Part shown: positions 1 to 12,129 of the stretch, one piece after another
Layout of the letters: every line of letters starts with the position of its first letter
Position numbering within the stretch: the stretch's first letter is position 1
NCBI GenBank assembly: GCA_913053235.1
Contig: CAJXFT010000003.1
Coordinates: 1 to 54,707 of the forward strand
Length of the DNA: 54,707 bases
From: an uncultured Alphaproteobacteria bacterium
Lineage (GTDB): Bacteria; Pseudomonadota; Alphaproteobacteria; UBA828
Direction of reading: 5' to 3'
Made by a program: the position numbers and the translations under genes
Notes under the pieces: generated by a model
What the model was told of the DNA's origin: nothing
The model's database searches: none
What the model saw: the letters and a program-made list of their open reading frames with translations, nothing else

Positions 1-1435
1 GCACCAGTTTGGCGTCCGGCGCCAGGCGCAGGATCCGGGCCACGATATCGTCGAACTCGGGATGAAACTTGAACAGGCTTTGCGGGCACATATAGAGAAT
101 ATCGGCGTCCGGCAGGCCGAGCGCCTCGCGCGTCTTGACCAGGCGCTGTAAATGCGGCCGCCGGTAGTTGTTGGAAACCCCCTTCATGCGCAGCAATTTT
201 TCGCTGTAATGCGCGTCGGCGCCTTCAGGCTCACCTAAATCAAGCCCCAGCCAATAGTCCAGCGTGGCGATTCCGCTGGTTACCGGATGGCCGCCGGCAA
301 CGCATTGCACATGCGCCAATCTGGCGAAGGCGAGGAAATAGCTGGTCGGCTCCATGCCGATATCGGTGTATATCAGGACATCGAGCTTATCGGCGGCGAT
401 CGCTTTTTGGCAGGCGGCCAAATTGATTTCGGGCAACACCACGGCCTTGTCGGCGCGCGCGCTCATTTCCGCCCAGACATCGTCGAGATCGTCTTCGAAG
501 GTGTAAATGAAGGTACGGAAGCGGTCCTTCGGATAGGCCGCCAATGCCCGGCCGAAGGTCCAGCCGATGGCATGATCGCGAAAATAGCGTGAGATGATCC
601 CCAGACGAATGGGCCGCTCGATATTCTCCGGCTTGGCGGAGCGGCAATGCGGTGCAACGAAATTCAATGACGGGCAGGCGCGCCGGAAAAACCGCGCCAC
701 GGTTTCCTGGAGCGGCCTGTCGTCCATGCCGTGATATGCGAGATAGAAATTGGTCCGCTCGATGACCCAGGCCGGATTCTCGATCACGATATCCTGCTTG
801 GCCAAATTCGATACTTCTCTGGCGAAATGCTCGCGATATTCGAGAATCTGTTGCGACGATTTGGCGATCACCGGCAACAAAGTCGCCAATTTGAGCCTGA
901 GCAGGACGTTGGACGGATCGATATCGAGCGCCCGTTGCAAATGGGCGCGCGCCTTTCCCACCGCACCCCATTCGCGGAAAACGGCCGCCAGTTCTTCGTG
1001 CGCCACGGCGCGGTCCGGGTCGATTTCGATGGCTCTTGTCAGCAGTTCATAGGCTTCGACATATTGACCGATGATTCTGAGCGCGATGCCCAAATGGGTC
1101 AGGGCGTCGGCCGAATCCGGATCGAGGTCAAGCGCCGTCCGGTAGCAGGATATCGCCTTGTATTTCTTGCCGAGGCGCGCATAAAGGCCGCCCAGATTGG
1201 CATGCCCGTCGGCATGTTCGGGTGCCAATGACACCGCCTGGGTAAACAGCTCGAACGCCTTTGTTAATTCATCCCGCTCCTTCAGGAGGATGCCGAAATT
1301 GATCAGCGTCGCGACATTGTTCGGCGCGTGGCGAAGTATCTTGCGGTAGCCTTTTTCGGCGCCGCGTAAATCGCCCTGTTGATGCTTGGCGACGGTCTTG
1401 TAGAAGAACGCTTCCGTCGTTCGCGCTTGGCCCAT
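1..1435 (-). CDS. TPR-containing SPINDLY-type O-GlcNAc transferase family protein (C-terminus outside window)
   Basis: The frame is open from an ATG at 1435 to the window edge, giving 478 residues without a stop, so the gene is truncated here. Residues about 5-175 form at least five TPR units, seen as recurring A-L-x-L/I-D-P at unit ends (for example ALDLDP near 101-106 and RAIEIDP near 134-140). From about residue 275 the sequence changes to the catalytic start of SPINDLY-like glycosyltransferases (family GT41-like): RLGIISRYFRDHA, a D-V-L-I-Y-T-D-I-G strand, then V-A-G-G-H-P-V-T-S-G where canonical members have L-G-Y-P-G-T-T-G. Such proteins transfer a sugar to protein or glycan acceptors, with the TPRs binding the acceptor; the substrate here is unknown. 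It is separated from hyuB1 by a 93-bp gap that holds nothing clear. Confidence 0.82.
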   Translation of the reverse strand, partial: MGQARTTEAFFYKTVAKHQQGDLRGAEKGYRKILRHAPNNVATLINFGILLKERDELTKAFELFTQAVSLAPEHADGHANLGGLYARLGKKYKAISCYRTALDLDPDSADALTHLGIALRIIGQYVEAYELLTRAIEIDPDRAVAHEELAAVFREWGAVGKARAHLQRALDIDPSNVLLRLKLATLLPVIAKSSQQILEYREHFAREVSNLAKQDIVIENPAWVIERTNFYLAYHGMDDRPLQETVARFFRRACPSLNFVAPHCRSAKPENIERPIRLGIISRYFRDHAIGWTFGRALAAYPKDRFRTFIYTFEDDLDDVWAEMSARADKAVVLPEINLAACQKAIAADKLDVLIYTDIGMEPTSYFLAFARLAHVQCVAGGHPVTSGIATLDYWLGLDLGEPEGADAHYSEKLLRMKGVSNNYRRPHLQRLVKTREALGLPDADILYMCPQSLFKFHPEFDDIVARILRLAPDAKLV

Positions 1436-1528
1436 TGAAATCCCCGCCGGATTCACCGGTTTCCGCTATCTACCGGGAATTTAAGGATTCCGATTTAAGG
1501 TTTCGTAAACGATGCCGCAGAGGGCCGT

Positions 1529-3286
1529 CTAGCCGCGCATTTCATCCCGCCGCGCGGCGGTCGCGGCGCCGTCGATCTCCAATTCGGAGTTCAGCACCAC
1601 GCCATAAGCCTCGCGCGCATGTTCGACGCTGCAGAAATCATCCAGCACATCCTCGCGCACCTGCTCAGGCGTGCGCGCCAGCGGATCGCCATAGCCGCCG
1701 CCGCAGGCGCTCAGGACGCCGATGCAATCGCCCTTCTTGTTGCGCAGGCCGTGAACCTTGGCGGGCAATTCCTCGACTTGGTCGGGCGCCGCGATATTGA
1801 ATTTTTGCACCTGCGCGGCAACGCCATCGCCGCCGCCGAGGAAGCCCCACGGCGGGTCCTCGTGGCGGTCCGATTCATGGGTCAGATAGCCATCGGTCAA
1901 ATAGCGCTGCACCTTGACCATGCCGATGCCGCCGCGATACTCGCCGGCGCCCGGCATGACATCGTCACGCAGTTCATAGCGGTCGCAAATGAGCGGCAGA
2001 TGCATGCCCAGATCCTCGATCGGATTGTTGCGCGTGTTGCGCATCAACTCCTCGATGCCGTCGGGTCCGTCGGATTCGGGCCGCCCGCCATAGGCGCCTT
2101 CATTGACCTCGATAAAGACCCAGTAATTGCCCTCCGGGCGGACGCCGGAATAGGCGATGGCCGAAACATCGGCCGAGCAGCCGGCCGTGACTTTTTCCGG
2201 AATGACCGGCGCCAATGCCTTGATGATGCAATCCACCACGCGCTGAATTTGATTGAAACGCGCTTCCGCGGCGGCCGGATATTCCGGATTGAAGATCGAG
2301 CCCTTGGGCGCGGTCACCTTGATGGGCCGGAATGAACCTTCATTTTGCGGCACATGCTCCGAGATCGTGGCGCTGTCGAGCAGCATGGCACGGAAGGCAA
2401 AATAGCAGGCGACCTTGGTCGAACCCTCGAAAGGCACGTTGAAAGCGGTCGGCACCTGCGGCGAGGAACCGCTGAGATCGACCTCGGCGGAATCTCCCTC
2501 GATTCGCACGCACACTTTTACCGGCAGGGTTTTGCCGCGATTGCGCCCGTCATCGTCCAAAAAACCTTCGGCGCGGTATTCGCCGTCCGGGATCGCCGCG
2601 ATGCGCTTGCGCAGCATGGCCTCGGAATAATCCATCAATTGCCGGGTGGCGGCGAACACGGTGTCCTTGCCGTACATGTCGAGCAGTTCGACGAAGCGCT
2701 TGACGCCGGGCTCGACGGAAGCCACCTGGGCCTCGATAGCGCCCAGCACCTGGTCCGGCACCCGGGTGTTGGTGGCGATAAAATGCCACAGCGCCCGGTT
2801 GCGCACGCCGCCTTCATAGAGCTTCACGCCCTTGAACAGCATGCCCTCGGCGAAGACGTCGGGGACATCGATGATCAGGCCCGGCGTGGCGGCGCCGATA
2901 TCGACATGATGCGCGGTGTTGGCCGAGAAACCGACCAGTTCGCCCTCGTAATAGACCGGCGCCACGGCGGCGATGTCGGGCGAGTGGCTGGAGCCGTAAT
3001 AGGGGTGATTGTGGATCACCACGTCGCCCGGCTGCCAGGGGTCGTGCAGCGTCTCGTTGATGCCGCGCAAATAGGCCGGAATCGAGCCGATATGCATCGG
3101 TGTGGAATCGGATTCGCACAAGGTATTACAGTCGGCGTCGAACAGGCCGGCGCCGAGATCCTCGGATTCGCGAATGATCGAGGAATAGGACATGCGGTAA
3201 AGCACATGGCCCATTTCCTTGGCGATGGTATGCAACGCGCCGCCGATAACTTGCAAGGTGATCGGATCGACTTCTATTTTGCTCAT
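1529..3286 (-). CDS. hyuB: Hydantoinase/oxoprolinase B-type subunit (HyuB, copy 1)
   Basis: 585 residues, usual length for the HyuB family. The N-terminus (D-P-I-T-L-Q-V-I-G-G-A-L) and the C-terminal glycine-rich G-G-G-Y-G-D-P segment are family hallmarks. HyuB subunits pair with HyuA to open cyclic amides (hydantoins, 5-oxoproline) with ATP, or act in related ketone carboxylases. The gene lies 26 bp downstream of hyuA1, and a strong GGGAGGA ribosome site precedes the ATG. The pair stands apart from other catabolic genes, so its substrate cannot be read from context; N-methylhydantoin is one option because sarcosine oxidase and one-carbon genes lie in the same window. The family is certain, the substrate is not. 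Confidence 0.9.
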   Translation of the reverse strand: MSKIEVDPITLQVIGGALHTIAKEMGHVLYRMSYSSIIRESEDLGAGLFDADCNTLCESDSTPMHIGSIPAYLRGINETLHDPWQPGDVVIHNHPYYGSSHSPDIAAVAPVYYEGELVGFSANTAHHVDIGAATPGLIIDVPDVFAEGMLFKGVKLYEGGVRNRALWHFIATNTRVPDQVLGAIEAQVASVEPGVKRFVELLDMYGKDTVFAATRQLMDYSEAMLRKRIAAIPDGEYRAEGFLDDDGRNRGKTLPVKVCVRIEGDSAEVDLSGSSPQVPTAFNVPFEGSTKVACYFAFRAMLLDSATISEHVPQNEGSFRPIKVTAPKGSIFNPEYPAAAEARFNQIQRVVDCIIKALAPVIPEKVTAGCSADVSAIAYSGVRPEGNYWVFIEVNEGAYGGRPESDGPDGIEELMRNTRNNPIEDLGMHLPLICDRYELRDDVMPGAGEYRGGIGMVKVQRYLTDGYLTHESDRHEDPPWGFLGGGDGVAAQVQKFNIAAPDQVEELPAKVHGLRNKKGDCIGVLSACGGGYGDPLARTPEQVREDVLDDFCSVEHAREAYGVVLNSELEIDGAATAARRDEMRG

Positions 3287-3312
3287 ATCCTTGTCCTCCC
3301 GCCGGCTCGGAA

Positions 3313-5406
3313 TCAGGCCGTTTCGCGGACGTGCAAATTACCGAATTCCGATACTTCGGCCGCATAGCCGGGTGGAATCAAAACCGTCGAATCCTGCTGA
3401 ATGACGATGGCCGGGCCCGCTACCGACTGCCCGGCGGCGAGCTTGGCGCGGTCATAGCGCGGCGTTTCCAGGGTTTCGCCGCCATCGAAAGTGGTGGCGC
3501 GCGCATACATCACCGCATCTTTCGGATTTTTCCCTTTGCCGGGCGCCAATTTGGGCCAGTTCAGCCGCTCCGTCGCCGCCACCGCGATCACCCGCAAGGT
3601 GATGATTTCGATATTCTGATCTTCGAAGGCATGGCCGTAATCGCGGCGGTGGGATTCGTGGAAATTGTCGATCAACACCTGTTTGTTGCCGGCATCGAGG
3701 GTGGCGGTGGGAAATTCGGCGCGCAGCTCGAAGCCCTGCCCCTGATAGCGGCATTCGGCGATGCGGATGAATTTGCGCGCCGCCGCCGCCACGCCATCGG
3801 CGGCCAGCGCCGCGCTGGCCTGTGCCACAAGCTCGTCAAGCTGGTCGTTGAGGGTGTCGAGCTCGCCCGCATCGGCGGCGCTGATGGCGATCAACACAGA
3901 GCGGGTAAATTCATACTGCGTGTCGGTGGCCAACAGCCCGGTGGCGGCGTTGATGCCCGGCGCCGGCGGAATCAGCACTTCGCGCGCCGCCACGGTTTTG
4001 GCCAGGGCGACGCCATGCAGCGGCCCGGCGCCGCCGAAGGCGACCAGCGAATAGTCGCGCGGGTCGATGCCCTTGGCCACCGAGTTGGCGCGAATTTCGA
4101 GCGCCATGTTGGAATTGATCACCCGGATGACGCCGAGCGCCGCCTCCTCGAGGCTCATGTTGAGCTTGGCTGAGAGGTTGCTTTCGATGGCTTGGGCCGA
4201 AAGCCTGGGGTCGATCGCCACGCCGCCGCCGAGAAACTGCTCGGCGTCGAGGCGGCCGAGCACCACTTGCGCGTCCGTCACGGTGGGCTCGACGCCGCCT
4301 TTGCCATAGCATGCCGGCCCCGGATCTGCGCCGGCCGAGCGCGGACCGACGCGAAACGCGCCGCCCTCGTCGACATAGGCGATCGAGCCGCCGCCGGCGC
4401 CGATAGTCGCCAAATCGATCATCGGCGTCAGGATCGGATAGCCGCCGACATTGGTATCGCGCGGATTCATGATGCGCACTTCGCCGCCCGGAACGACGCT
4501 GATATCGGCCGAGGTGCCGCCGATATCGACGGTGATCAAATTCTCGACGCCGGACAGGTCGCCCGCCCATTTGCCGCCGATGACGCCGCCCGCCGGCCCC
4601 GACATGAGGATCGTCACCGGCCGCTCGCTGCCGCCGTCGATGGTGGTGATGCCGCCGTTCGACTGCATGATGCGGATTTCCGCCCGCACACCTTCGGCGC
4701 TGAGCGCGTTCCGCAAATTGCCCAGATAAAACGACGTGCGCGGCCCGATAAAGGCGTTCATCGCGGCGGTCGAAAAGCGCTCATATTCGCGGATCACATC
4801 GGCCACTTCGCTGGAACAGCTGACATAGGTATTGGGCAGGATTTCCTTGACGATCTGCTTGGCGCGCAATTCATGCGCGTCGTTGAGAAAAGCAAACATG
4901 AAACAGATGATGACGGCATCGACGCCGCGCCTTTTCAGGAGTTCGGCCGCGGCGCGCACTTCACCCTCGTCCAATGCCACTTCGACGCGGCCGTCCGGCG
5001 GCAGGATGCGCTCCGAAATGGCAATGCGGTTGCGCCGCTTGACCAGCGGCTTTGACTGCCACGGCACGTCGAACTGCATGGAGAAATTATGCGGCCGCTT
5101 GCCGCGCGCCAAAAGCAGGATGTCGCGGAACCCACGCGTCGTCAGCATACCCACTTCGGCGCCGTCATATTCGATCACCGAATTGGTGGCGATGGTCGTG
5201 CCATGCACTATTTTTTCGATATCGCCGAGCGCCACGCCGGCCATTTCGCAAATCTCATTGATACCGCGGATGACGCCGATCGACTGATCCTCGGGCGTGC
5301 TCGGCACCTTGTGCACCATCACGCCGCCCGAATTGCCGCCAATCGCTTCGGATTCGAGAATGAGGTCGGTGAACGTGCCGCCGACATCGACGCCGATATT
5401 AGCCAT
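3313..5406 (-). CDS. hyuA: Hydantoinase/oxoprolinase A-type subunit (HyuA, copy 1)
   Basis: 697 residues. The N-terminal G-V-D-V-G-G-T-F-T-D and the internal V-D-I-G-G-T-S-A-D are the two phosphate-binding loops of the actin/ASKHA-like ATPase fold shared by HyuA, 5-oxoprolinase and acetone carboxylase subunits. H-G-T-T-I-A-T-N near residue 70 and G-A-G-G-G-S-I-A-Y are further family signatures. It is the first gene of a two-gene operon with hyuB1. In the family, ATP activates the amide or ketone substrate by phosphorylation. A 10-bp palindrome about 55 bp upstream could be its operator. The family is clear; the substrate is undetermined. Confidence 0.92.
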   Translation of the reverse strand: MANIGVDVGGTFTDLILESEAIGGNSGGVMVHKVPSTPEDQSIGVIRGINEICEMAGVALGDIEKIVHGTTIATNSVIEYDGAEVGMLTTRGFRDILLLARGKRPHNFSMQFDVPWQSKPLVKRRNRIAISERILPPDGRVEVALDEGEVRAAAELLKRRGVDAVIICFMFAFLNDAHELRAKQIVKEILPNTYVSCSSEVADVIREYERFSTAAMNAFIGPRTSFYLGNLRNALSAEGVRAEIRIMQSNGGITTIDGGSERPVTILMSGPAGGVIGGKWAGDLSGVENLITVDIGGTSADISVVPGGEVRIMNPRDTNVGGYPILTPMIDLATIGAGGGSIAYVDEGGAFRVGPRSAGADPGPACYGKGGVEPTVTDAQVVLGRLDAEQFLGGGVAIDPRLSAQAIESNLSAKLNMSLEEAALGVIRVINSNMALEIRANSVAKGIDPRDYSLVAFGGAGPLHGVALAKTVAAREVLIPPAPGINAATGLLATDTQYEFTRSVLIAISAADAGELDTLNDQLDELVAQASAALAADGVAAAARKFIRIAECRYQGQGFELRAEFPTATLDAGNKQVLIDNFHESHRRDYGHAFEDQNIEIITLRVIAVAATERLNWPKLAPGKGKNPKDAVMYARATTFDGGETLETPRYDRAKLAAGQSVAGPAIVIQQDSTVLIPPGYAAEVSEFGNLHVRETA

Positions 5407-5461
5407 GGCTCCGCCTGTTCCGTTACGTTGATTTTCTCCCGCGCCGGCGCATCATAATATC

Positions 5462-5471
5462 TGTCCGGACA
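5462..5471. promoter_or_regulatory. Perfect palindrome TGTCCGGACA upstream of hyuA1
   Basis: A 10-bp perfect palindrome sits in the 101-bp gap between the hyuA1 start and the end of dusA. The TTGTCCGGACA form resembles operators of GntR/FCD-type regulators, but no such regulator lies in the window. On the minus strand a TATTAT box follows it within 10 bp, so it could overlap a hyuA1 promoter. This is a suggestion from position and symmetry only. Confidence 0.3.
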
Positions 5472-5507
5472 AATTGGGAGCGCGATCGCGGAAATTCTTT
5501 TGCCGCC

Positions 5508-6494
5508 TCAGCCCGCCTCCGGCACCAGCGCCAGCGCCTGCTCGATGACCTCCGGCCCGGCGCCCGGGAGCGGCACATGTTCGCTTAAATAACGCCGCCA
5601 GGCGCGCGCGCCGGGGCGCGCGTGAAACAGGCCGAGCATGTGCCGGGTGATGTGGTTGAGCCGCGCGCCGCCGCTTAAGGCACGTTCGGCATAGGGCAGC
5701 ATGGCGCGGGCGATATCGTGGCGGCTCGGGGCTGCGTGGGCATCGGAAAAAATGCGCGCATCTGCCGCGGCCAATATGTAGGGGTCTTCGAAGGCGGCGC
5801 GGCCGATCATCACGCCATCGACGCGATGCAAATGGCGCGCCGCTTCGTCGAGGCCGCGCACGCCGCCATTGAGAATGATCTCGATCCCCGGCAATTCTTC
5901 TTTCAGGCGGTAGACGCGGCCATAATCGAGCGGCGGGATCTCGCGGTTCTGCTTCGGGCTGAGGCCCGCCAGGACGGCGATGCGGGCATGCACGGCGAGG
6001 CTTGCCATGCCGGCGCCGGCCAGTATTTCCGCGAAGCCGCGCAAATGCTCGAAACTGTCATGCCCGTCGATTCCGATGCGGCATTTGACGGTGACCGGGA
6101 TATCGACGGCGTCCGCCATGGCACTGACGCAGCGCGCGACGAACTCGGGCTCGGCCATCATGGCGGCGCCGAAGCGGCCGCTTTTCACGCGATCGCTCGG
6201 GCAGCCGACATTGAGATTGATCTCGCCGTAGCCGGCGGCCTGGCCGAATTTGGCGGCCCTACCCAGCGCCGCCGGATCGCCGCCGCCGAGTTGCAGCGCC
6301 ACGGGGTGCTCCGCCGCGTCGAAGGCCAACAGCATTTCGCGCTTGCCATGGAGGATGGCGGCGGCGGTGATCATTTCGCTGTACAGCAGCACATGGCGGC
6401 TGAACCGGCGCAGGAAATAGCGCCCGTGCCGGTCCGTGCATTCCATCATCGGCGCCACGCTCAAACGCCTGTCGGTGACCGATTTTTTGGCCAT
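5508..6494 (-). CDS. dusA: tRNA-dihydrouridine synthase A
   Basis: 328 residues from ATG at 6494; an in-frame TTG at 6500 is an alternative start. DusA reduces uridine 20/20a in the tRNA D-loop using FMN and NADPH. Near the N-terminus S-V-A-P-M-M-E-C-T-D-R-H is the DusA-type FMN-binding start, N-L-N-V-G-C-P-S-D-R-V contains the catalytic cysteine, and V-K-C-R-I-G-I-D and I-L-N-G-G-V are the remaining FMN-site motifs. The Y-F-L-R-R-F-S-R segment after the first motif favours DusA over DusB or DusC. It is a housekeeping gene, divergent from metF and sharing its 5' region. Confidence 0.93.
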   Translation of the reverse strand: MAKKSVTDRRLSVAPMMECTDRHGRYFLRRFSRHVLLYSEMITAAAILHGKREMLLAFDAAEHPVALQLGGGDPAALGRAAKFGQAAGYGEINLNVGCPSDRVKSGRFGAAMMAEPEFVARCVSAMADAVDIPVTVKCRIGIDGHDSFEHLRGFAEILAGAGMASLAVHARIAVLAGLSPKQNREIPPLDYGRVYRLKEELPGIEIILNGGVRGLDEAARHLHRVDGVMIGRAAFEDPYILAAADARIFSDAHAAPSRHDIARAMLPYAERALSGGARLNHITRHMLGLFHARPGARAWRRYLSEHVPLPGAGPEVIEQALALVPEAG

Positions 6495-6524
6495 ATCCAA
6501 TCATTACCGGAACCCGTCCCACCA

Positions 6525-6552
6525 TTGACAGGCGCCGAATTGTCTCTATATG
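6525..6552 (+). promoter_or_regulatory. Candidate sigma-70 promoter for metF-metH
   Basis: TTGACA at 6525-6530 is a perfect -35 box. A TATATG -10-like box at 6547-6552 follows a 16-bp spacer. Transcription would start near 6559, just before the predicted SAM-II aptamer, which is where a riboswitch promoter should be. Confidence 0.6.
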
Positions 6553-6563
6553 TCAAGAGATTG

Positions 6564-6622
6564 GAAGCGCCGATTTGAGCGACAGCTTGCGGGCGCTATA
6601 GAAATCCGGCTAAAGCGAGGGG
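6564..6622 (+). promoter_or_regulatory. SAM-II-type riboswitch upstream of metF
   Basis: The segment follows the SAM-II consensus in order. A P1 stem is formed by AGCGCC (6566-6571) with GGCGCT (6592-6597). GATTT follows the 5' arm (6572-6576), TTGC precedes the 3' arm (6587-6590), then come AAAT (6602-6605), GCTAAA (6609-6614) and a G-rich tail (6618-6622). The 3' tail would form the pseudoknot with the loop that binds S-adenosylmethionine. SAM-II RNAs are known mainly in alphaproteobacteria in front of methionine genes, which fits metF and metH directly downstream. The G-rich tail lies about 30-45 bases before the start codon, so how binding reaches the ribosome site is not obvious. Confidence 0.8.
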
Positions 6623-6668
6623 TACCGCCCGGTGATAGCTGGAGCTGTTATTTTTGGATGGGCCCCGT

Positions 6669-7622
6669 ATGAACGACACATCGTCCATATTCGACAATCC
6701 GCGCGCACTTCCGGGCGACAGGCTGGGCGCCGCGGTATGCGCGCCGGCGAAGACGGAAATATCCGTCTCCTTCGAATTTTTTCCGCCGACGAGCGACAAA
6801 ATCGCGGCCCAGCTATGGAACGCGATCCTCCGCCTGGCGCCGCTAAGCCCGAATTTCGTTTCCGTCACTTACGGCGCCGGCGGCAGCACCCGCGAGCGCA
6901 CCTTCGATACCGTGCGGCGCATCATGCTCGATACCGATCTCACGCCGGCGGCGCATTTGACCTGCGTCGGCGTTTCGCGTGGCGAGGTCGACGATGTCGC
7001 GCGGCGTTATTGGGATGCCGGGGTGCGCCATGTGGTGGCGCTGAGGGGCGACCCGCCCGAAGGCGCGGCGAAATTCGAGGCGGCGAAAGACGGCTACCAA
7101 TACGCCTCTGACCTGGTGGCCGGCCTGCGCCGCGTCGCCGATTTCGAAATCAGCGTCGCCGCCTATCCCGAGGGCCATCCCGAGGCCGAGAGCGCCGCCA
7201 GCGACCTCGACAATCTCAAGCGCAAGATCGACGCCGGCGCCACCCGCGCCATGACCCAGTTCTTTTTCGATGTCGATCTGTTCCTGCGCTTTCGCGACCG
7301 CGCCACCGCCGCCGGCGTCATCGTTCCGATCGTGCCCGGCATCCTGCCGGTGACCAATTATGGCCGCCTCGTCGATTTCAGCGCGCGCTGCGGCGCCTCG
7401 CTGCCGGGCTGGCTGGCGCGCCTGTTCGATGGGCTCGACGACGACCCCGATACGCGCCGCCTGATCGCCGGCTGGATCGCCATCGAACAATGCCGCAGAC
7501 TGCAATCCAACGGCGTGCACAACTTCCATTTTTACACGCTCAACCGGGCCGAGCTGACGCGCGCGATCTGCCATGCCCTCGGCGTTCGAGGCTCGCTGCC
7601 CGTGGCCGGAATCGTGCCATGA
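6669..7622 (+). CDS. metF: 5,10-methylenetetrahydrofolate reductase
   Basis: 317 residues from ATG 6669. An upstream in-frame TTG at 6654 has a GGAG site 9 bases ahead and is an equally good start (322 residues). MetF reduces 5,10-methylene-THF to 5-methyl-THF with FAD and NAD(P)H, giving the methyl donor for methionine synthase. Visible signatures are S-F-E-F-F-P-P near residue 34, with the catalytic glutamate; T-Y-G-A-G-G-S-T-R; and A-L-R-G-D-P-P. The T-Q-F-F-F-D and P-I-V-P-G-I-L-P-V segments also belong to the family. It heads a metF-metH operon whose next gene starts inside its stop codon (ATGA). The SAM-II element upstream implies repression by S-adenosylmethionine. Confidence 0.95.
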   Translation: MNDTSSIFDNPRALPGDRLGAAVCAPAKTEISVSFEFFPPTSDKIAAQLWNAILRLAPLSPNFVSVTYGAGGSTRERTFDTVRRIMLDTDLTPAAHLTCVGVSRGEVDDVARRYWDAGVRHVVALRGDPPEGAAKFEAAKDGYQYASDLVAGLRRVADFEISVAAYPEGHPEAESAASDLDNLKRKIDAGATRAMTQFFFDVDLFLRFRDRATAAGVIVPIVPGILPVTNYGRLVDFSARCGASLPGWLARLFDGLDDDPDTRRLIAGWIAIEQCRRLQSNGVHNFHFYTLNRAELTRAICHALGVRGSLPVAGIVP

Positions 7623-8676
7623 CGGAACGCCGGGAACGGGCGCAAAGGCTGGAAGAGATGGCGCGCGGGCGCATTCTCATTTTCGATGGCGCCATGGGCA
7701 CCATGATCCAGCGGCTCGGCCTGACGGAAGCCGATTTTCGCGGCGACCTCTTGGCCGAACATAATCGCGACCTCAAGGGCAACAACGACCTGCTGTCGCT
7801 TACCCGCCCGGATGCCATTCGGAATATTCACGCCGAGTTTCTCGCGGCCGGCGCCGATATCGTGACCACCAACAGTTTCAACGCGACGGCAATGTCGCAG
7901 GCCGATTACGGCACCGAGAATTTGGTGCGCGATATGAATATCGCGGCGGCCCGCCTGGCCTCGGAAGCGGCGCGCGCCGCCGCGACGCCGGCATGGCCGC
8001 GTTTCGCCGCCGGCGCCATCGGCCCGACCAGCAAAACCGCCTCGATCTCGCCCGATGTCGCCGATCCGGGTTACCGCGCCGTCACCTTCGACGATTTGCG
8101 CGACGCTTATTTGCAGGCCGCCACCGGCCTGGTCGAAGGCGGGGTCGATCTTCTTATCATGGAGACGGTGTTCGACACCCTGAACGCCAAGGCCGCCATA
8201 TTCGCCCTCGAGGAACTGTTCGACGAGCTCGGCTTTCGCCTGCCGCTCATCCTCTCGGGCACGATCACCGACCTGTCCGGGCGCACCCTGACCGGGCAGA
8301 CCACCGAAGCGTTCTGGAATTCGGTGCGTCACGCGGCGCCCTTCGCCATCGGCCTCAACTGTTCGCTCGGCGCCGAGAACATGCGCCCCTATGTGGCCGA
8401 GCTGTCGCGCGTCGCGGATACGCGCGTCTCGGCCTATCCCAATGCCGGCCTGCCCAACGAGTTCGGCGAATATGACGAAACGCCGGCGCAAACGGCGGCT
8501 TTCCTAAGCGAATGGGCCGAGACCGGGCTGGTAAATCTGGTCGGCGGCTGTTGCGGCACGACGCCCGAACATATCCGCGCCATCGCCGAGGCGGTGGCCG
8601 GCACCCGGCCGCGCGAGATACCGGCGGCGTCCCCGCATCTCCGCCTTTCCGGCCTTGAGCCGCTCGAGATCCGCGC

Positions 8677-8680
<4 letters not shown>
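7619..8680 (+). CDS. metH: Methionine synthase, homocysteine-binding half (split MetH, N-terminal part)
   Basis: 353 residues from ATG 7619, overlapping the metF stop by four bases. It corresponds to the homocysteine S-methyltransferase module of cobalamin-dependent Met[12 protein letters not shown] starts the barrel. One zinc-ligand cysteine lies in G-L-N-C-S-L-G and the final pair in [12 protein letters not shown]. In E. coli this module is fused to the pterin, B12 and reactivation domains; here the chain ends and the rest is the next gene, a split known from several alphaproteobacteria such as Caulobacter. The two products must act together. Confidence 0.93.
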
Positions 8681-11340
<2,660 letters not shown>

Positions 11341-11376
11341 GCGCCGACAATAAGAAACAGGAGAGGACCACGAGCG

Positions 11377-12129
11377 ATGGATTGGAGCACGGATTTTTCC
11401 GGCAAGAGCGCATTCGTCACCGGTGCCGGCAGCGGCATGGGCCGCGCCGTCGCCAGCGGCCTGTTGCAGGCCGGCGCCGACGTCACCCTCTTCGACCTCA
11501 AGGAGGCGCCCGGCGATTTGCCGGAGGGCGGGCGCTATGTTCAAGGCGATGTCAGCGACGATGGTGCCGTGGCTGCTGCCATCGGCGGCCAGGCGGAGGC
11601 GTCCGGGCGGCTCGATTACCTCGTCAACGCCGCCGGTGTGCTGTGGTTCGAGCGCGACAAATCGGCGGTCGATATCGATCTCGAACTGTGGGACCGCGTG
11701 TTTGCGATAAATCTCAAATCCGTCGTCCATACGGTGCGCCACGCCGTACCGTTTATGAAACAATCGGGCGGCGGCGCCATGGTGCATTTTTCCACCATCC
11801 AATGCCTGCGCGGCGACGCCCAGCCGCAGGACGCCTATCAGGCTTCCAAGGCCGGCATGGTGGCGCTGTCGAAATCCGTCGCCATCCAATTCGCCGCCGA
11901 CAATATCCGCTCCAACGTGATCTATCCCGGCCCGACGCTGACGCCGATGCAGCAACGCTGGCATGACGACCCCGCCACCGGCCAGGCGATCGCCGATTAT
12001 GTGCCGCTGAAGCGCCTCGGCACGCCGCAGGACATGGCCAATGCCTGCCTGTTCCTGCTTTCGGGAGCGGCGGGTTTCGTCACCGGTACCGAACTGATCG
12101 TCGACGGCGGCATCACCGCCCTGCCCTAG
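11377..12129 (+). CDS. Short-chain dehydrogenase/reductase
   Basis: 250 residues with a good AGGAGAGG ribosome site. It is a classical SDR: T-G-A-G-S-G-M-G nucleotide-binding loop near residue 16, N-A-A-G, and Y-Q-A-S-K catalytic motif preceded by a serine in H-F-S-T-I-Q. The acidic residue after strand 2 (L-F-D-L-K) suggests NAD rather than NADP. The C-terminal F-V-T-G-T-E-L-I-V-D-G-G is family-typical. It lies 36 bp after metH and may share its transcript, but an SDR is not expected in methionine synthesis. Its 3' end overlaps the convergent hyuB2 by 17 bp. The substrate is unknown; 3-hydroxyacid or cyclic-diol oxidation is possible. Confidence 0.85.
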   Translation: MDWSTDFSGKSAFVTGAGSGMGRAVASGLLQAGADVTLFDLKEAPGDLPEGGRYVQGDVSDDGAVAAAIGGQAEASGRLDYLVNAAGVLWFERDKSAVDIDLELWDRVFAINLKSVVHTVRHAVPFMKQSGGGAMVHFSTIQCLRGDAQPQDAYQASKAGMVALSKSVAIQFAADNIRSNVIYPGPTLTPMQQRWHDDPATGQAIADYVPLKRLGTPQDMANACLFLLSGAAGFVTGTELIVDGGITALP

